This document shows, piece by piece, positions 1 to 5,133 of a stretch of DNA of 5,133 bases (positions are counted from its first letter, which is position 1; each line of letters begins with the position of its first letter). The notes below the pieces were generated by a model, which was not told where the DNA came from, searched no databases, and saw nothing but the letters and a program-made list of their open reading frames with translations. The DNA is from Cyclobacteriaceae bacterium. Lineage in GTDB: Bacteria; Bacteroidota; Bacteroidia; Cytophagales; Cyclobacteriaceae. The DNA lies in contig CANHCD010000182.1 in NCBI GenBank assembly GCA_947458795.1, positions 1 to 5,133 of the forward strand. Direction: 5' to 3'. The position numbers and the translations under genes were made by a program.

Positions 1-1302
1 ATCTTGTGGAACTACACCTATCTGACTACGAAGGCTAGCCAATGCATAGTGCTGAATGGGTTTATTGTCAACCAGTATCTCCCCTGAAGTAGCATCGTAC
101 ATCCGCATCAGCAAGTTGGCAAGCGTAGATTTACCTGATCCTGTGGTACCAATAATCCCCAAGGTCTGGCCAGCTTCAATCGAAAAGGAAATATCCTTCA
201 ACGCTTGGATCCCCGAGTCTGGATAAACAAATGAAAGGTGGCTCACATGAATTGCCCCTTCCAGTGTGGCTTCAAGGTTTTTCTCAGATACCAAATCCGT
301 TTTCTGATCCAACAATTCATTGATTCTTCGTTGGGAAACCTCCGCACGCTGCACAATACTGGTCACCCAGCCTAGGGATGCTACTGGCCAAGTCAACATG
401 TTGACATAGAGTATAAATTCGGCGATGACACCATAGCCAATCTCCCCTTGAATGACCATCATCCCTCCTACATATACCGTGATGATGGTAGATATCCCCA
501 CTAGGGCCATGATCAATGGAAAAAACAGGGCATTTACACGGGTCAATTCGATGGATTGGTACTTGTACTCTTCACTTGCCTTGGCAAACTCCGCAGCAGA
601 ATCCTGCTCTCGAACAAAAGCCTTCAACACCCGAATCCCAGAAAATGCTTCTTGCACAAAGGTGCTGAGCTGGGAAAGGCTCTGTTGAATTTTTTCAGAA
701 CGCAGGTTGATTTGATTGTTTACATAATAAATACTCAAAGAAAGTATCGGCAAAGGCAAGAGCGAATAAAGCGTAAGCTCCAAGTTGACCGAGATCATGT
801 ACGAAATCACCAAAGGAAATAAGATCAGCAGGTTGAGTCCATACATAATAGCTGGACCTAAGTACATGCGCACCCGGCTTACATCTTCCGATATCCGAGC
901 CATCAAATCTCCCGTGCTGTTTTTTCTGTAAAAACTTAGGGGCAAAAATTGAAAATGTTCAAAAAGCTCATTTTTCATGTCGTATTCAATTTTTCGCGAC
1001 ATGATGATGAGCGTTTGGCGAATCAAAAACAGGAAGAAGCCTCGAAGCAAGGCCATGACCAAAATCAAAATCCCAAAAATAAAGACCGATTCTAAAAAAT
1101 AGTCCCGAGCCAACTCACCTATTCCACCCCTGGTGAGAGGAGCAAAAAGCGCATAACTCTCAACCACATAATCTATGGCAATTCGAACCAATTGAGCCGG
1201 AATAATTACGAAAATATTGGATATCACCGTAAACAGTATTCCTAAAGACAATAATCCCTTGTATTTGATTAGGTATTTATTTATTCTCCAAAGTTCCTTC
1301 AC
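1..1302 (-). CDS. ABC exporter, fused permease/ATPase (MsbA/MdlB-like), C-terminus cut off
   Basis: This is a half-transporter with membrane domain and ATPase on one chain, acting in the inner membrane as a dimer to export a substrate using ATP. 434 codons are visible and the frame is open throughout. Hydrophobic segments lie at about residues 16-35, 75-95, 149-194 (two helices), 255-285 and 295-312, fitting six helices. Two typical cytoplasmic-loop motifs are visible: STGDLMARISEDVSRVR from residue 129 and EAFSGIRVLKAFVREQD from 218. The ATPase domain begins near 350, with A-loop Tyr360, Walker A GTTGSGKST at 385-393 and Q-loop Gln433 (VVPQD). The window ends there, so the LSGGQ signature, Walker B and H-loop are not seen; relatives are usually about 580-620 residues. 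The start is GTG at 1302: an in-frame TAA lies six codons further upstream and no ATG fits. The substrate (lipid, drug or peptide) cannot be read from sequence. It is transcribed divergently from the dehydrogenase gene. Confidence 0.93.
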   Translation of the reverse strand, partial: MKELWRINKYLIKYKGLLSLGILFTVISNIFVIIPAQLVRIAIDYVVESYALFAPLTRGGIGELARDYFLESVFIFGILILVMALLRGFFLFLIRQTLIIMSRKIEYDMKNELFEHFQFLPLSFYRKNSTGDLMARISEDVSRVRMYLGPAIMYGLNLLILFPLVISYMISVNLELTLYSLLPLPILSLSIYYVNNQINLRSEKIQQSLSQLSTFVQEAFSGIRVLKAFVREQDSAAEFAKASEEYKYQSIELTRVNALFFPLIMALVGISTIITVYVGGMMVIQGEIGYGVIAEFILYVNMLTWPVASLGWVTSIVQRAEVSQRRINELLDQKTDLVSEKNLEATLEGAIHVSHLSFVYPDSGIQALKDISFSIEAGQTLGIIGTTGSGKSTLANLLMRMYDATSGEILVDNKPIQHYALASLRSQIGVVPQD

Positions 1303-1358
1303 AAAATAAAGTCTTAGTTTTTAATGATACTCTTGTATAAAATTTGGCTTTGGAAAAT

Positions 1359-1387
1359 TTGTAAGCTCATAAAAGTATTTAATTTTG
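1359..1387 (+). promoter_or_regulatory. Bacteroidota-type promoter of the dehydrogenase gene
   Basis: A TTG at 1359-1361 (the -33 element) is followed after 18 nt by TAATTTTG at 1380-1387, a full match to the -7 consensus TAnnTTTG used by the Bacteroidota primary sigma factor. Transcription should start near 1393-1395, giving a leader of about 55 nt before the ATG at 1448. No Shine-Dalgarno sequence precedes that ATG, which is normal in this phylum. Confidence 0.7.
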
Positions 1388-1395
1388 TGGCCACA
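1386..1395. promoter_or_regulatory. 10-bp palindrome at the predicted start site, possible operator
   Basis: TGTGGCCACA is a perfect palindrome. It overlaps the last two bases of the -7 box and covers the expected transcription start of the dehydrogenase gene. A regulator bound here would block initiation, so an operator role is plausible. Perfect 10-bp palindromes also occur by chance, and no second copy is seen in the window. Confidence 0.3.
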
Positions 1396-1447
1396 CGATT
1401 TCCGAGTGCTATCCCAAATATAACACATTCTAAAAAGCTATTTTCAG

Positions 1448-2548
1448 ATGTTAGCGATTAATACCACCGAAACAGTACGTGAGGGTTCCATTTTTGGACA
1501 AATCACTACGATGGACCATGAGCAATTGGTCATTTGTCATGACGAAGCTACAGGCCTAAAAGCACTGATAGGGATTCACAACACCGTCTTGGGACCCGCA
1601 CTTGGGGGAACCCGCATGTGGCCCTACGCCAGCGAAGAGGAAGCCATCAGAGATGTGTTGCGCCTTTCTCGCGGCATGACTTTCAAAAATTCACTTGCAG
1701 GCTTGAATTTAGGAGGCGGTAAAGCCGTGATCATTGGAGATCCTAAATTGAAGACCGAAGCATTTTTACGAAGATTTGGTCGCTTTGTGGAAAGCTTAGG
1801 GGGTCGATATGTAACTGCTGAAGATGTCAACATGAAGACCTCCGATATGGAATACATGGCCTTAGAAACTCGCCATGTGACCGGCTTACCAAAAAGTAAG
1901 GGAGGCGCTGGAGATCCTTCACCAGTAACTGCCTTTGGCGTGTACATGGGCATGAAAGCAGCTGCCAAAAAAGCATTTGGTTCAGACTCCCTTCAAGGAA
2001 AGAAGATTGGGGTGCAAGGTGTAGGTCAAGTTGGAAAATACCTCATCAACTACCTCGTCAAGGAAGGTGCGGATATTTTGATTACGGACATTTTTGAAGA
2101 CAAACTCCAGGAAGTGGCCAAATCAACTGGCGCGACGGTGGTCGACAGCAAGGTCCTGTATGACATCCAGATGGATATTTATGCTCCCTGTGCCCTTGGT
2201 GCCACCATCAACGATCAGACCATTGACCGCCTAACTTGTAAAGTCATTGCAGGCGGAGCCAACAACCAGCTGGAAGATGAAGCCAAGCACGGAAAAATCT
2301 TGATGGAAAAAGGCATTGTCTATGCCCCAGACTTCTTGATCAATGCTGGTGGAGTAATCAATGTGGGAGCAGAATATTATGGAGAATATCAGGAAGAGAC
2401 CGTTTTTGCACAAACTGAAAAAATTTACGACACCTGCTTGTCCATCTTAAACACTTCGGAGAAACAACATATCCCTGCTCAGCAAGCAGCAATCGAAGCA
2501 GCAAAGGCAAGAATTGAAGCAATTGGAAGAATTAAACTTCCCTTTTAA
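1448..2548 (+). CDS. Leucine dehydrogenase-type (Glu/Leu/Phe/Val) amino acid dehydrogenase
   Basis: This cytoplasmic enzyme carries out reversible NAD+-dependent oxidative deamination of leucine, valine or isoleucine to the 2-oxo acid and ammonia. The 366 residues match the usual length of leucine dehydrogenases. The substrate domain contains GPALGGTRMWPY (49-60), Lys80 in RGMTFK (the carboxylate-binding Lys position), Lys92 in LGGGK (the catalytic Lys position) and Asp126 in TAEDV. The Rossmann domain has GVGQVG at 191-196, with acidic Asp214 after the second strand, suiting NAD+ rather than NADP+. DIYAPCALGATIN (243-255), AGGANNQL (268-275) and NAGGVINV (299-306) are family hallmarks. All expected catalytic positions are present. 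The ATG at 1448 is preferred because the N-terminus then extends to a normal family length; Met22 would cut into the first conserved segment. The gene has its own promoter and terminator. In this phylum it probably serves branched-chain amino acid breakdown or iso-fatty-acid primer supply. Valine or phenylalanine preference cannot be excluded. Confidence 0.93.
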   Translation: MLAINTTETVREGSIFGQITTMDHEQLVICHDEATGLKALIGIHNTVLGPALGGTRMWPYASEEEAIRDVLRLSRGMTFKNSLAGLNLGGGKAVIIGDPKLKTEAFLRRFGRFVESLGGRYVTAEDVNMKTSDMEYMALETRHVTGLPKSKGGAGDPSPVTAFGVYMGMKAAAKKAFGSDSLQGKKIGVQGVGQVGKYLINYLVKEGADILITDIFEDKLQEVAKSTGATVVDSKVLYDIQMDIYAPCALGATINDQTIDRLTCKVIAGGANNQLEDEAKHGKILMEKGIVYAPDFLINAGGVINVGAEYYGEYQEETVFAQTEKIYDTCLSILNTSEKQHIPAQQAAIEAAKARIEAIGRIKLPF

Positions 2549-2571
2549 CCCATTCTACCTGAAGATAAATG

Positions 2572-2601
2572 ACCACTGAGCCTAGGTTCAGTGGTTTTTT
2601 T
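2572..2601 (+). terminator. Rho-independent terminator after the dehydrogenase gene
   Basis: CCACTGA (2573-2579) pairs perfectly with TCAGTGG (2588-2594), extended by an A-T pair at 2572/2595. The loop is 8 nt and is followed by seven T residues (2595-2601). It lies 24 nt after the dehydrogenase stop and shows no T-tract in the opposite direction, so it acts rightward. It separates the dehydrogenase transcript from the nusB cluster. Confidence 0.9.
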
Positions 2602-2639
2602 GTGCCTCGCCCCATGCGGAGAAGACGCACCTAATTGCT

Positions 2640-2647
2640 TATATTTG
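2640..2647 (+). promoter_or_regulatory. Candidate -7 promoter box of the nusB cluster
   Basis: TATATTTG matches TAnnTTTG fully and sits between the upstream terminator and the nusB start, where a promoter is needed. Transcription would start near 2653, leaving a short leader of about 13 nt before the ATG at 2666. No TTG is found 17-23 nt upstream, so the -33 element is missing or degenerate, which lowers confidence. Confidence 0.5.
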
Positions 2648-2665
2648 TGGCTCTTTATATCCCAT

Positions 2666-3850
2666 ATGCTCAACAGAAGAATCCTTAGAGTCAAAGCATT
2701 TCAGAACTTATATGCTTTTGAACAGTGTAAAGGATCCAACATTAACATAGCCAAAGACTTTATACGAGAGTCTTTTTTACCTGACCTCAACAGCATGGAG
2801 GTTCAAGATAAGGCAGCTCTCTCACGTGAAGGAGAGGAGGCTATCCAGATTTTTGAGCAAAACGTGGAACTAGGTCAAAAGTTACTTCCAGCTGACGCAG
2901 GGGTTAAAGTCAAAAAAATTGCTTTAGAAGCCCTAAAACAAGTGCTTGAGGCCAACGAAAAAGATCGGCAGTTTCTGTTGAAAAACATGGTGGTGTCCGC
3001 CGAACGAATTCCACAGCTTTACCTCCTAGCCATTGAGCTACTTCAGGCATTTTCCAAACATGTCGGAAAAGAGGTAGAAAAAAAGCAAAAACTTGCGGGA
3101 GATGCACCCATTGCTTTTGGCAATGAACTTAATCTTGCCAATAATCAAGTTTTGAAACGACTTCGAGAATCCCCAGAATATCAGGCTGCATTGAGCCGAA
3201 ATGGGGTGAACTTGGATGAACTCGAACTGGAGATAAAGGAATGGTTCAGAGAATACATCAAGCCAGCCGAGGAATATCAGCATTATTTGACACTTGCGGC
3301 TCCTACCCTAGAGCAGGATTTTGAGGTGGCAGATGACCTCCTGAAAAAAATAATTTTCAAAAACGAAGTCATTCTTACCTTTTTTGCAGAAAAAGACTTG
3401 AACTGGACCGAAAATAAATCGGTCGTAAGAAGTCTTGCTGCGAAAGTTTTAAAGAACGCCTCGCTTCCCGATATCGCAATTGCAGAACCTCTGCCAGAAA
3501 TTGCGATGAATTGGGAGGAAGACAAAGAATTTTTTGAAAATATTTTTAACTTCACCATTGCTAACGGCGTAAGCAGCAAAGTACTTATCGCCGAAAAAAC
3601 AAAAAACTGGGACATCGAGCGTTTGGCTTTCACCGACAAAGTCATCATCTCCATGGCACTTGCCGAAATGATTCATTTCCCAAGCATCCCAGTGAAGGTA
3701 ACGATCAACGAGTACATTGACATTTCAAAAACATACAGTACCCCAAAAAGCAAGCAGTTTGTAAATGGTTTGCTGGATGTTTTGGCTAAGGAACTAACCG
3801 AAAAAGGACAAATTCGCAAGAGTGGAAGAGGCCTTTTGGACAATAAATAA
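2666..3850 (+). CDS. nusB: Transcription antitermination factor NusB, long Bacteroidota form
   Basis: NusB binds boxA RNA together with NusE (ribosomal protein S10) and supports antitermination on rRNA operons. This protein has 394 residues, against about 140 in Escherichia coli. The NusB domain is C-terminal, roughly 245-376: WDIERLAFTDKVIISMALAEM from 315 and KTYSTPKSKQFVNGLLD (355-371) are its typical helices. The N-terminus opens with MLNRRILRVKAFQNLYAFEQ, which resembles the start of a NusB fold, and then runs through about 220 mostly helical, charged residues of unknown role. Such long forms are usual in Bacteroidota. The frame is open from 2591, but the ATG at 2666 is chosen because the earlier part overlaps the upstream terminator, reads as non-conserved sequence, and would place the start before the promoter box. 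It is the first gene of a five-gene rightward cluster; the next gene starts 7 nt after its stop. Confidence 0.9.
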   Translation: MLNRRILRVKAFQNLYAFEQCKGSNINIAKDFIRESFLPDLNSMEVQDKAALSREGEEAIQIFEQNVELGQKLLPADAGVKVKKIALEALKQVLEANEKDRQFLLKNMVVSAERIPQLYLLAIELLQAFSKHVGKEVEKKQKLAGDAPIAFGNELNLANNQVLKRLRESPEYQAALSRNGVNLDELELEIKEWFREYIKPAEEYQHYLTLAAPTLEQDFEVADDLLKKIIFKNEVILTFFAEKDLNWTENKSVVRSLAAKVLKNASLPDIAIAEPLPEIAMNWEEDKEFFENIFNFTIANGVSSKVLIAEKTKNWDIERLAFTDKVIISMALAEMIHFPSIPVKVTINEYIDISKTYSTPKSKQFVNGLLDVLAKELTEKGQIRKSGRGLLDNK

Positions 3851-3857
3851 GACCACA

Positions 3858-4160
3858 ATGGGAAAAACAACAAGTACATTAATTGCTTTCGCCTTGGGTG
3901 CAGGGGTGGGTGCAGCCTTAGGGATCTTATTTGCTCCCGATACTGGAGCGAATACCCGAGACAAGCTCTCCTTTAAGCTATCCAAGTACAAGAAAGAATT
4001 GGAGGACCTAATCAATGAATTGGTGGATGGAAAAGAAATCCATCTAAATGAGGCAAAAACCGAAGGCAAGCGAGTGATCTCTGAAGCAAAAAACAAAGCA
4101 GAAGACCTTCTAAACGATGTAAACAAATTAATTGACCAAATAAATAAAGATAAAAACTAA
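3858..4160 (+). CDS. YtxH-like small membrane protein
   Basis: This 100-residue protein has a glycine/alanine-rich hydrophobic segment at about 7-25 (LIAFALGAGVGAALGILFA), followed by APDTGANTRDKL (26-37). That combination of a small membrane helix and the APxTGxxTR-like motif is the mark of the YtxH family. The rest, about 40-100, is highly charged and helical, probably a coiled coil on the cytoplasmic side. In Bacillus ytxH belongs to the general stress regulon; its biochemical role is unknown, and none can be assigned here. The ATG at 3858 is preferred over an earlier in-frame ATG at 3822, which lies inside nusB and would add 12 residues before the conserved membrane segment. It lies 7 nt after nusB and 1 nt before the lipoprotein gene, so translational coupling is likely. 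Confidence 0.82.
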   Translation: MGKTTSTLIAFALGAGVGAALGILFAPDTGANTRDKLSFKLSKYKKELEDLINELVDGKEIHLNEAKTEGKRVISEAKNKAEDLLNDVNKLIDQINKDKN

Positions 4161-4161
4161 C

Positions 4162-4698
4162 ATGAAAACAAGACTTCTCAGCGCCATCGCACTAGCCGTC
4201 GTATTGATCACTTCTTGCTCTCAGGGCAAAGACGAACAAGCAGAAAAAATCAAAGCTTTAGAAGAAAAAATTGCCGCAATGGATGGGTCTAATGTACCTG
4301 TTCCAGCGGATATGGCTCAAACGACCACTTCTGCAGATCCAAGCACACTAGGATCCTTCCAGTTTAGCGAAATGGAATACGACTTTGGAACCATCAACGA
4401 AGGAAAAGTGGTTGAAAAGATTTTCAACTTCACCAACAATGGACAAGCTCCTTTGGTGATTTCCAACATCACTGCTTCTTGCGGATGCACTAGCCCTGAT
4501 TGGACCAAAGCACCCGTACAGCCAGGTGAAACTGGATTCGTGAAAGTGGTATTCAACTCTGCTGCGAAGTCAGGAGCTCAGTCTCCAACTGTAACGATCC
4601 AAGCAAACACCAATCCAACAGTGACTCGTCTAAGCATGAGAGGAAGTGTAACTCCTAAGGGTGCTGGCGGTGCTGCAACTGGACCAGTTAGAAAATAA
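4162..4698 (+). CDS. DUF1573 domain lipoprotein
   Basis: This 178-residue protein has a lipoprotein signal peptide: basic MKTR, a hydrophobic core and the lipobox ITSC, with lipidation expected on Cys19. A short charged helix follows (about 24-40), then a Ser/Thr/Pro-rich linker to about 64. Next comes an Ig-like beta domain of the DUF1573 type (about 66-163), beginning FQFSEMEYDFGTINEG and carrying NNGQAPLVISNITASCGCT (92-110). The paired cysteines C107 and C109 in SCGCTSP are the family signature. The C-terminal tail (164-178) is Gly/Ala-rich. DUF1573 proteins are abundant in Bacteroidota and related to ASPM-SPD-2-Hydin-type folds; their function is not established. After the lipidated Cys the sequence continues SQGKDE, which resembles Bacteroidota surface lipoprotein export signals. 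The gene starts 1 nt after the YtxH-like gene and ends 3 nt before yajC. Confidence 0.9.
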   Translation: MKTRLLSAIALAVVLITSCSQGKDEQAEKIKALEEKIAAMDGSNVPVPADMAQTTTSADPSTLGSFQFSEMEYDFGTINEGKVVEKIFNFTNNGQAPLVISNITASCGCTSPDWTKAPVQPGETGFVKVVFNSAAKSGAQSPTVTIQANTNPTVTRLSMRGSVTPKGAGGAATGPVRK

Positions 4699-4701
4699 GC
4701 G

Positions 4702-5019
4702 ATGTATTCATTCATCTTAGCTCAAGCTTCTGTCGGAAGCAGCGGTATTCTTGGCCAAGTATTTCTATTTGGATCGATCATTTTGATCATGTACTTCTTC
4801 ATGATTCGTCCACAGCAGAAAAAACAAAAGGAAACCAAGAAGTTTATCGAAGAAATAAAAAAAGGCGATGATGTGGTGACCATTGGAGGTATCCATGGAA
4901 AAGTCTACAGCGTAGAAGGTGACACCGTCTTGCTGGAACTTGACAAAGGGCTGAAGGTAAAAGTTGAAAAGTCTGCCATTTCCCTTGACTTCTCGAAAAA
5001 ACCAAGTCCAACCAAATAA
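4702..5019 (+). CDS. yajC: Preprotein translocase accessory subunit YajC
   Basis: YajC is a small inner-membrane protein that associates with SecDF and the SecYEG channel during protein export. The 105 residues match the usual size. One membrane helix spans about 15-34 and is followed at once by the signature IRPQQKKQKE (35-44). The cytoplasmic part contains the conserved GDDVVTIGGIHGKV (55-68) and a beta-rich end with VLLELDKGLKVKVEKSAI (76-93). The final residues (SKKPSPTK) are a variable basic tail. The ATG at 4702 is 3 nt after the lipoprotein stop and has no Shine-Dalgarno sequence, but an A-rich stretch (gaaaata) precedes it. SecDF genes are not in the window. Confidence 0.95.
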   Translation: MYSFILAQASVGSSGILGQVFLFGSIILIMYFFMIRPQQKKQKETKKFIEEIKKGDDVVTIGGIHGKVYSVEGDTVLLELDKGLKVKVEKSAISLDFSKKPSPTK

Positions 5020-5023
5020 CACC

Positions 5024-5133
5024 TTGCCTGATTCTAAAAAATCCCCTTGGAGAATATCCAAAAGAAAACTCTCCAATATAAAAGTGGTAGTCCTCTGCGT
5101 TGCAGCGGCTACCACTTTTTGGGTTTTAAATGC
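5024..5133 (+). CDS. YbbR-like membrane-anchored protein, N-terminal fragment
   Basis: Only the first 36 codons are visible. The translation has a basic N-terminus (PDSKKSPWRISKRKL from residue 2), then a membrane segment KVVVLCVAAATTFWVLNA from residue 20 (final Ala from an incomplete codon). This hydrophobic segment, ending in FW-hydrophobic-LNA, resembles the N-terminal anchor of Bacteroidota YbbR/CdaR-like proteins, which I recall following yajC and preceding coaE. The start is inferred to be TTG at 5024, 4 nt after the yajC stop. The frame is open from 4961 and offers only other TTG/CTG codons inside yajC; GTG at 5084 would lose the basic N-terminus. The YbbR repeats themselves lie beyond the window, so the family call rests on the anchor and context. 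A strong hairpin lies within this coding stretch. Confidence 0.7.
   Translation, partial: MPDSKKSPWRISKRKLSNIKVVVLCVAAATTFWVLN
5080..5120 (+). other. Strong terminator-like hairpin inside the YbbR-like gene
   Basis: AAAAGTGGTAG (5080-5090) is perfectly complementary to CTACCACTTTT (5109-5119). Within the 18-nt interval the pairing continues with CC/GG (5092-5093 with 5107-5108) and CTGC/GCAG (5095-5098 with 5102-5105) around a GTT loop, broken only by one bulged base and one mismatch. Five T residues (5116-5120) close the structure. It has the form of an intrinsic terminator about 60 nt after yajC, yet it lies in codons 19-33 of the YbbR-like frame. It may be a true attenuating terminator or a chance by-product of the coding sequence. 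Confidence 0.5.

Larger units (their letters stand above)
1303..1447. other. Divergent intergenic region between exporter and dehydrogenase genes
   Basis: This 145-bp AT-rich spacer separates the leftward exporter gene from the rightward dehydrogenase gene and must hold start signals for both. The rightward promoter is clear. For the leftward gene I see only TACTTTTA (minus strand, 1377 to 1370), with no TTG at the right distance, so I do not call a promoter for it. The region also holds the direct repeat AAAATTTG at 1339-1346 and 1354-1361, and a 10-bp palindrome at 1386-1395. No tRNA-like or long hairpin structure is seen. Confidence 0.7.

Noticed and set aside
1..60. Exporter gene possibly truncated or a pseudogene
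   Set aside because: The frame is open to the window edge with intact Walker A and Q-loop, so the missing C-terminus is due to the window boundary.
452..822. Two plus-strand open frames opposite the exporter gene
   Set aside because: They overlap a frame with clear ABC exporter motifs on the other strand, and their translations show no recognisable domain or membrane pattern.
1370..1377. Leftward -7 box TACTTTTA for the exporter gene
   Set aside because: It lacks the final G of TAnnTTTG and has no TTG 17-23 nt upstream, so it is not called as a promoter.
1406..1426. Imperfect inverted repeat GTGCTAT / ATAACAC in the dehydrogenase leader
   Set aside because: Seven-base arms with one mismatch in AT-rich DNA and no T-tract or other support; too weak to call an operator or leader structure.
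2591..2665. Upstream extension of the nusB frame by 25 residues
   Set aside because: It begins inside the terminator stem and U-tract, reads as non-conserved cysteine-rich sequence, and lies ahead of the likely promoter start; the ATG at 2666 begins the NusB-like sequence.
3283..3676. Minus-strand open frames opposite nusB
   Set aside because: They are phenylalanine/serine-rich shadow translations of the Lys/Glu-rich nusB codons, with no domain or start context.
4765..5115. Minus-strand open frame of 116 codons opposite yajC
   Set aside because: It is antisense to a confident yajC and has no recognisable motif; its hydrophobic stretches mirror the reverse of the YajC helix and tail.

Overview
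The window looks like an ordinary chromosomal housekeeping region from a member of the Bacteroidota, most likely of the Cytophagales/Cyclobacteriaceae kind. Three things suggest this. Two genes are preceded by matches to the Bacteroidota -7 promoter box TAnnTTTG. The gene starts lack Shine-Dalgarno sequences, and several follow A-rich stretches. The gene order nusB, YtxH-like, DUF1573 lipoprotein, yajC, YbbR-like is one I recall from that phylum. The taxon assignment is an inference from these features; no database was searched.

Layout. Positions 1-1302 (minus strand) hold the N-terminal three quarters of an ABC exporter that fuses membrane domain and ATPase; the window ends it just after the Q-loop. 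A 145-bp divergent intergenic region follows. It holds a good promoter for the rightward gene, with a 10-bp palindrome at the expected transcription start. Positions 1448-2548 encode a leucine dehydrogenase-type amino acid dehydrogenase, closed by a clear intrinsic terminator at 2572-2601. From about 2640 a tight rightward gene cluster begins: nusB (long Bacteroidota form, 2666-3850), a YtxH-like small membrane protein (3858-4160), a DUF1573 lipoprotein (4162-4698), yajC (4702-5019) and the start of a YbbR-like membrane-anchored protein from a TTG codon (5024 to the window end). Gaps between these genes are 7, 1, 3 and 4 nt, so they are probably cotranscribed and translationally coupled.

How the genes fit together. 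The dehydrogenase is its own transcription unit and links branched-chain amino acids to 2-oxo acids, which feed catabolism and iso-branched fatty acids. The nusB cluster combines a transcription/rRNA antitermination factor with envelope proteins: a Sec translocon accessory subunit, a lipoprotein, and two small or anchored membrane proteins.

I found no mobile element, CRISPR array, RNA gene or defence system, and I do not think the window hides a new system. The points most worth a second look are a strong terminator-like hairpin inside the start of the YbbR-like gene, the palindrome at the dehydrogenase start site, and a possible surface-export signal on the DUF1573 lipoprotein.
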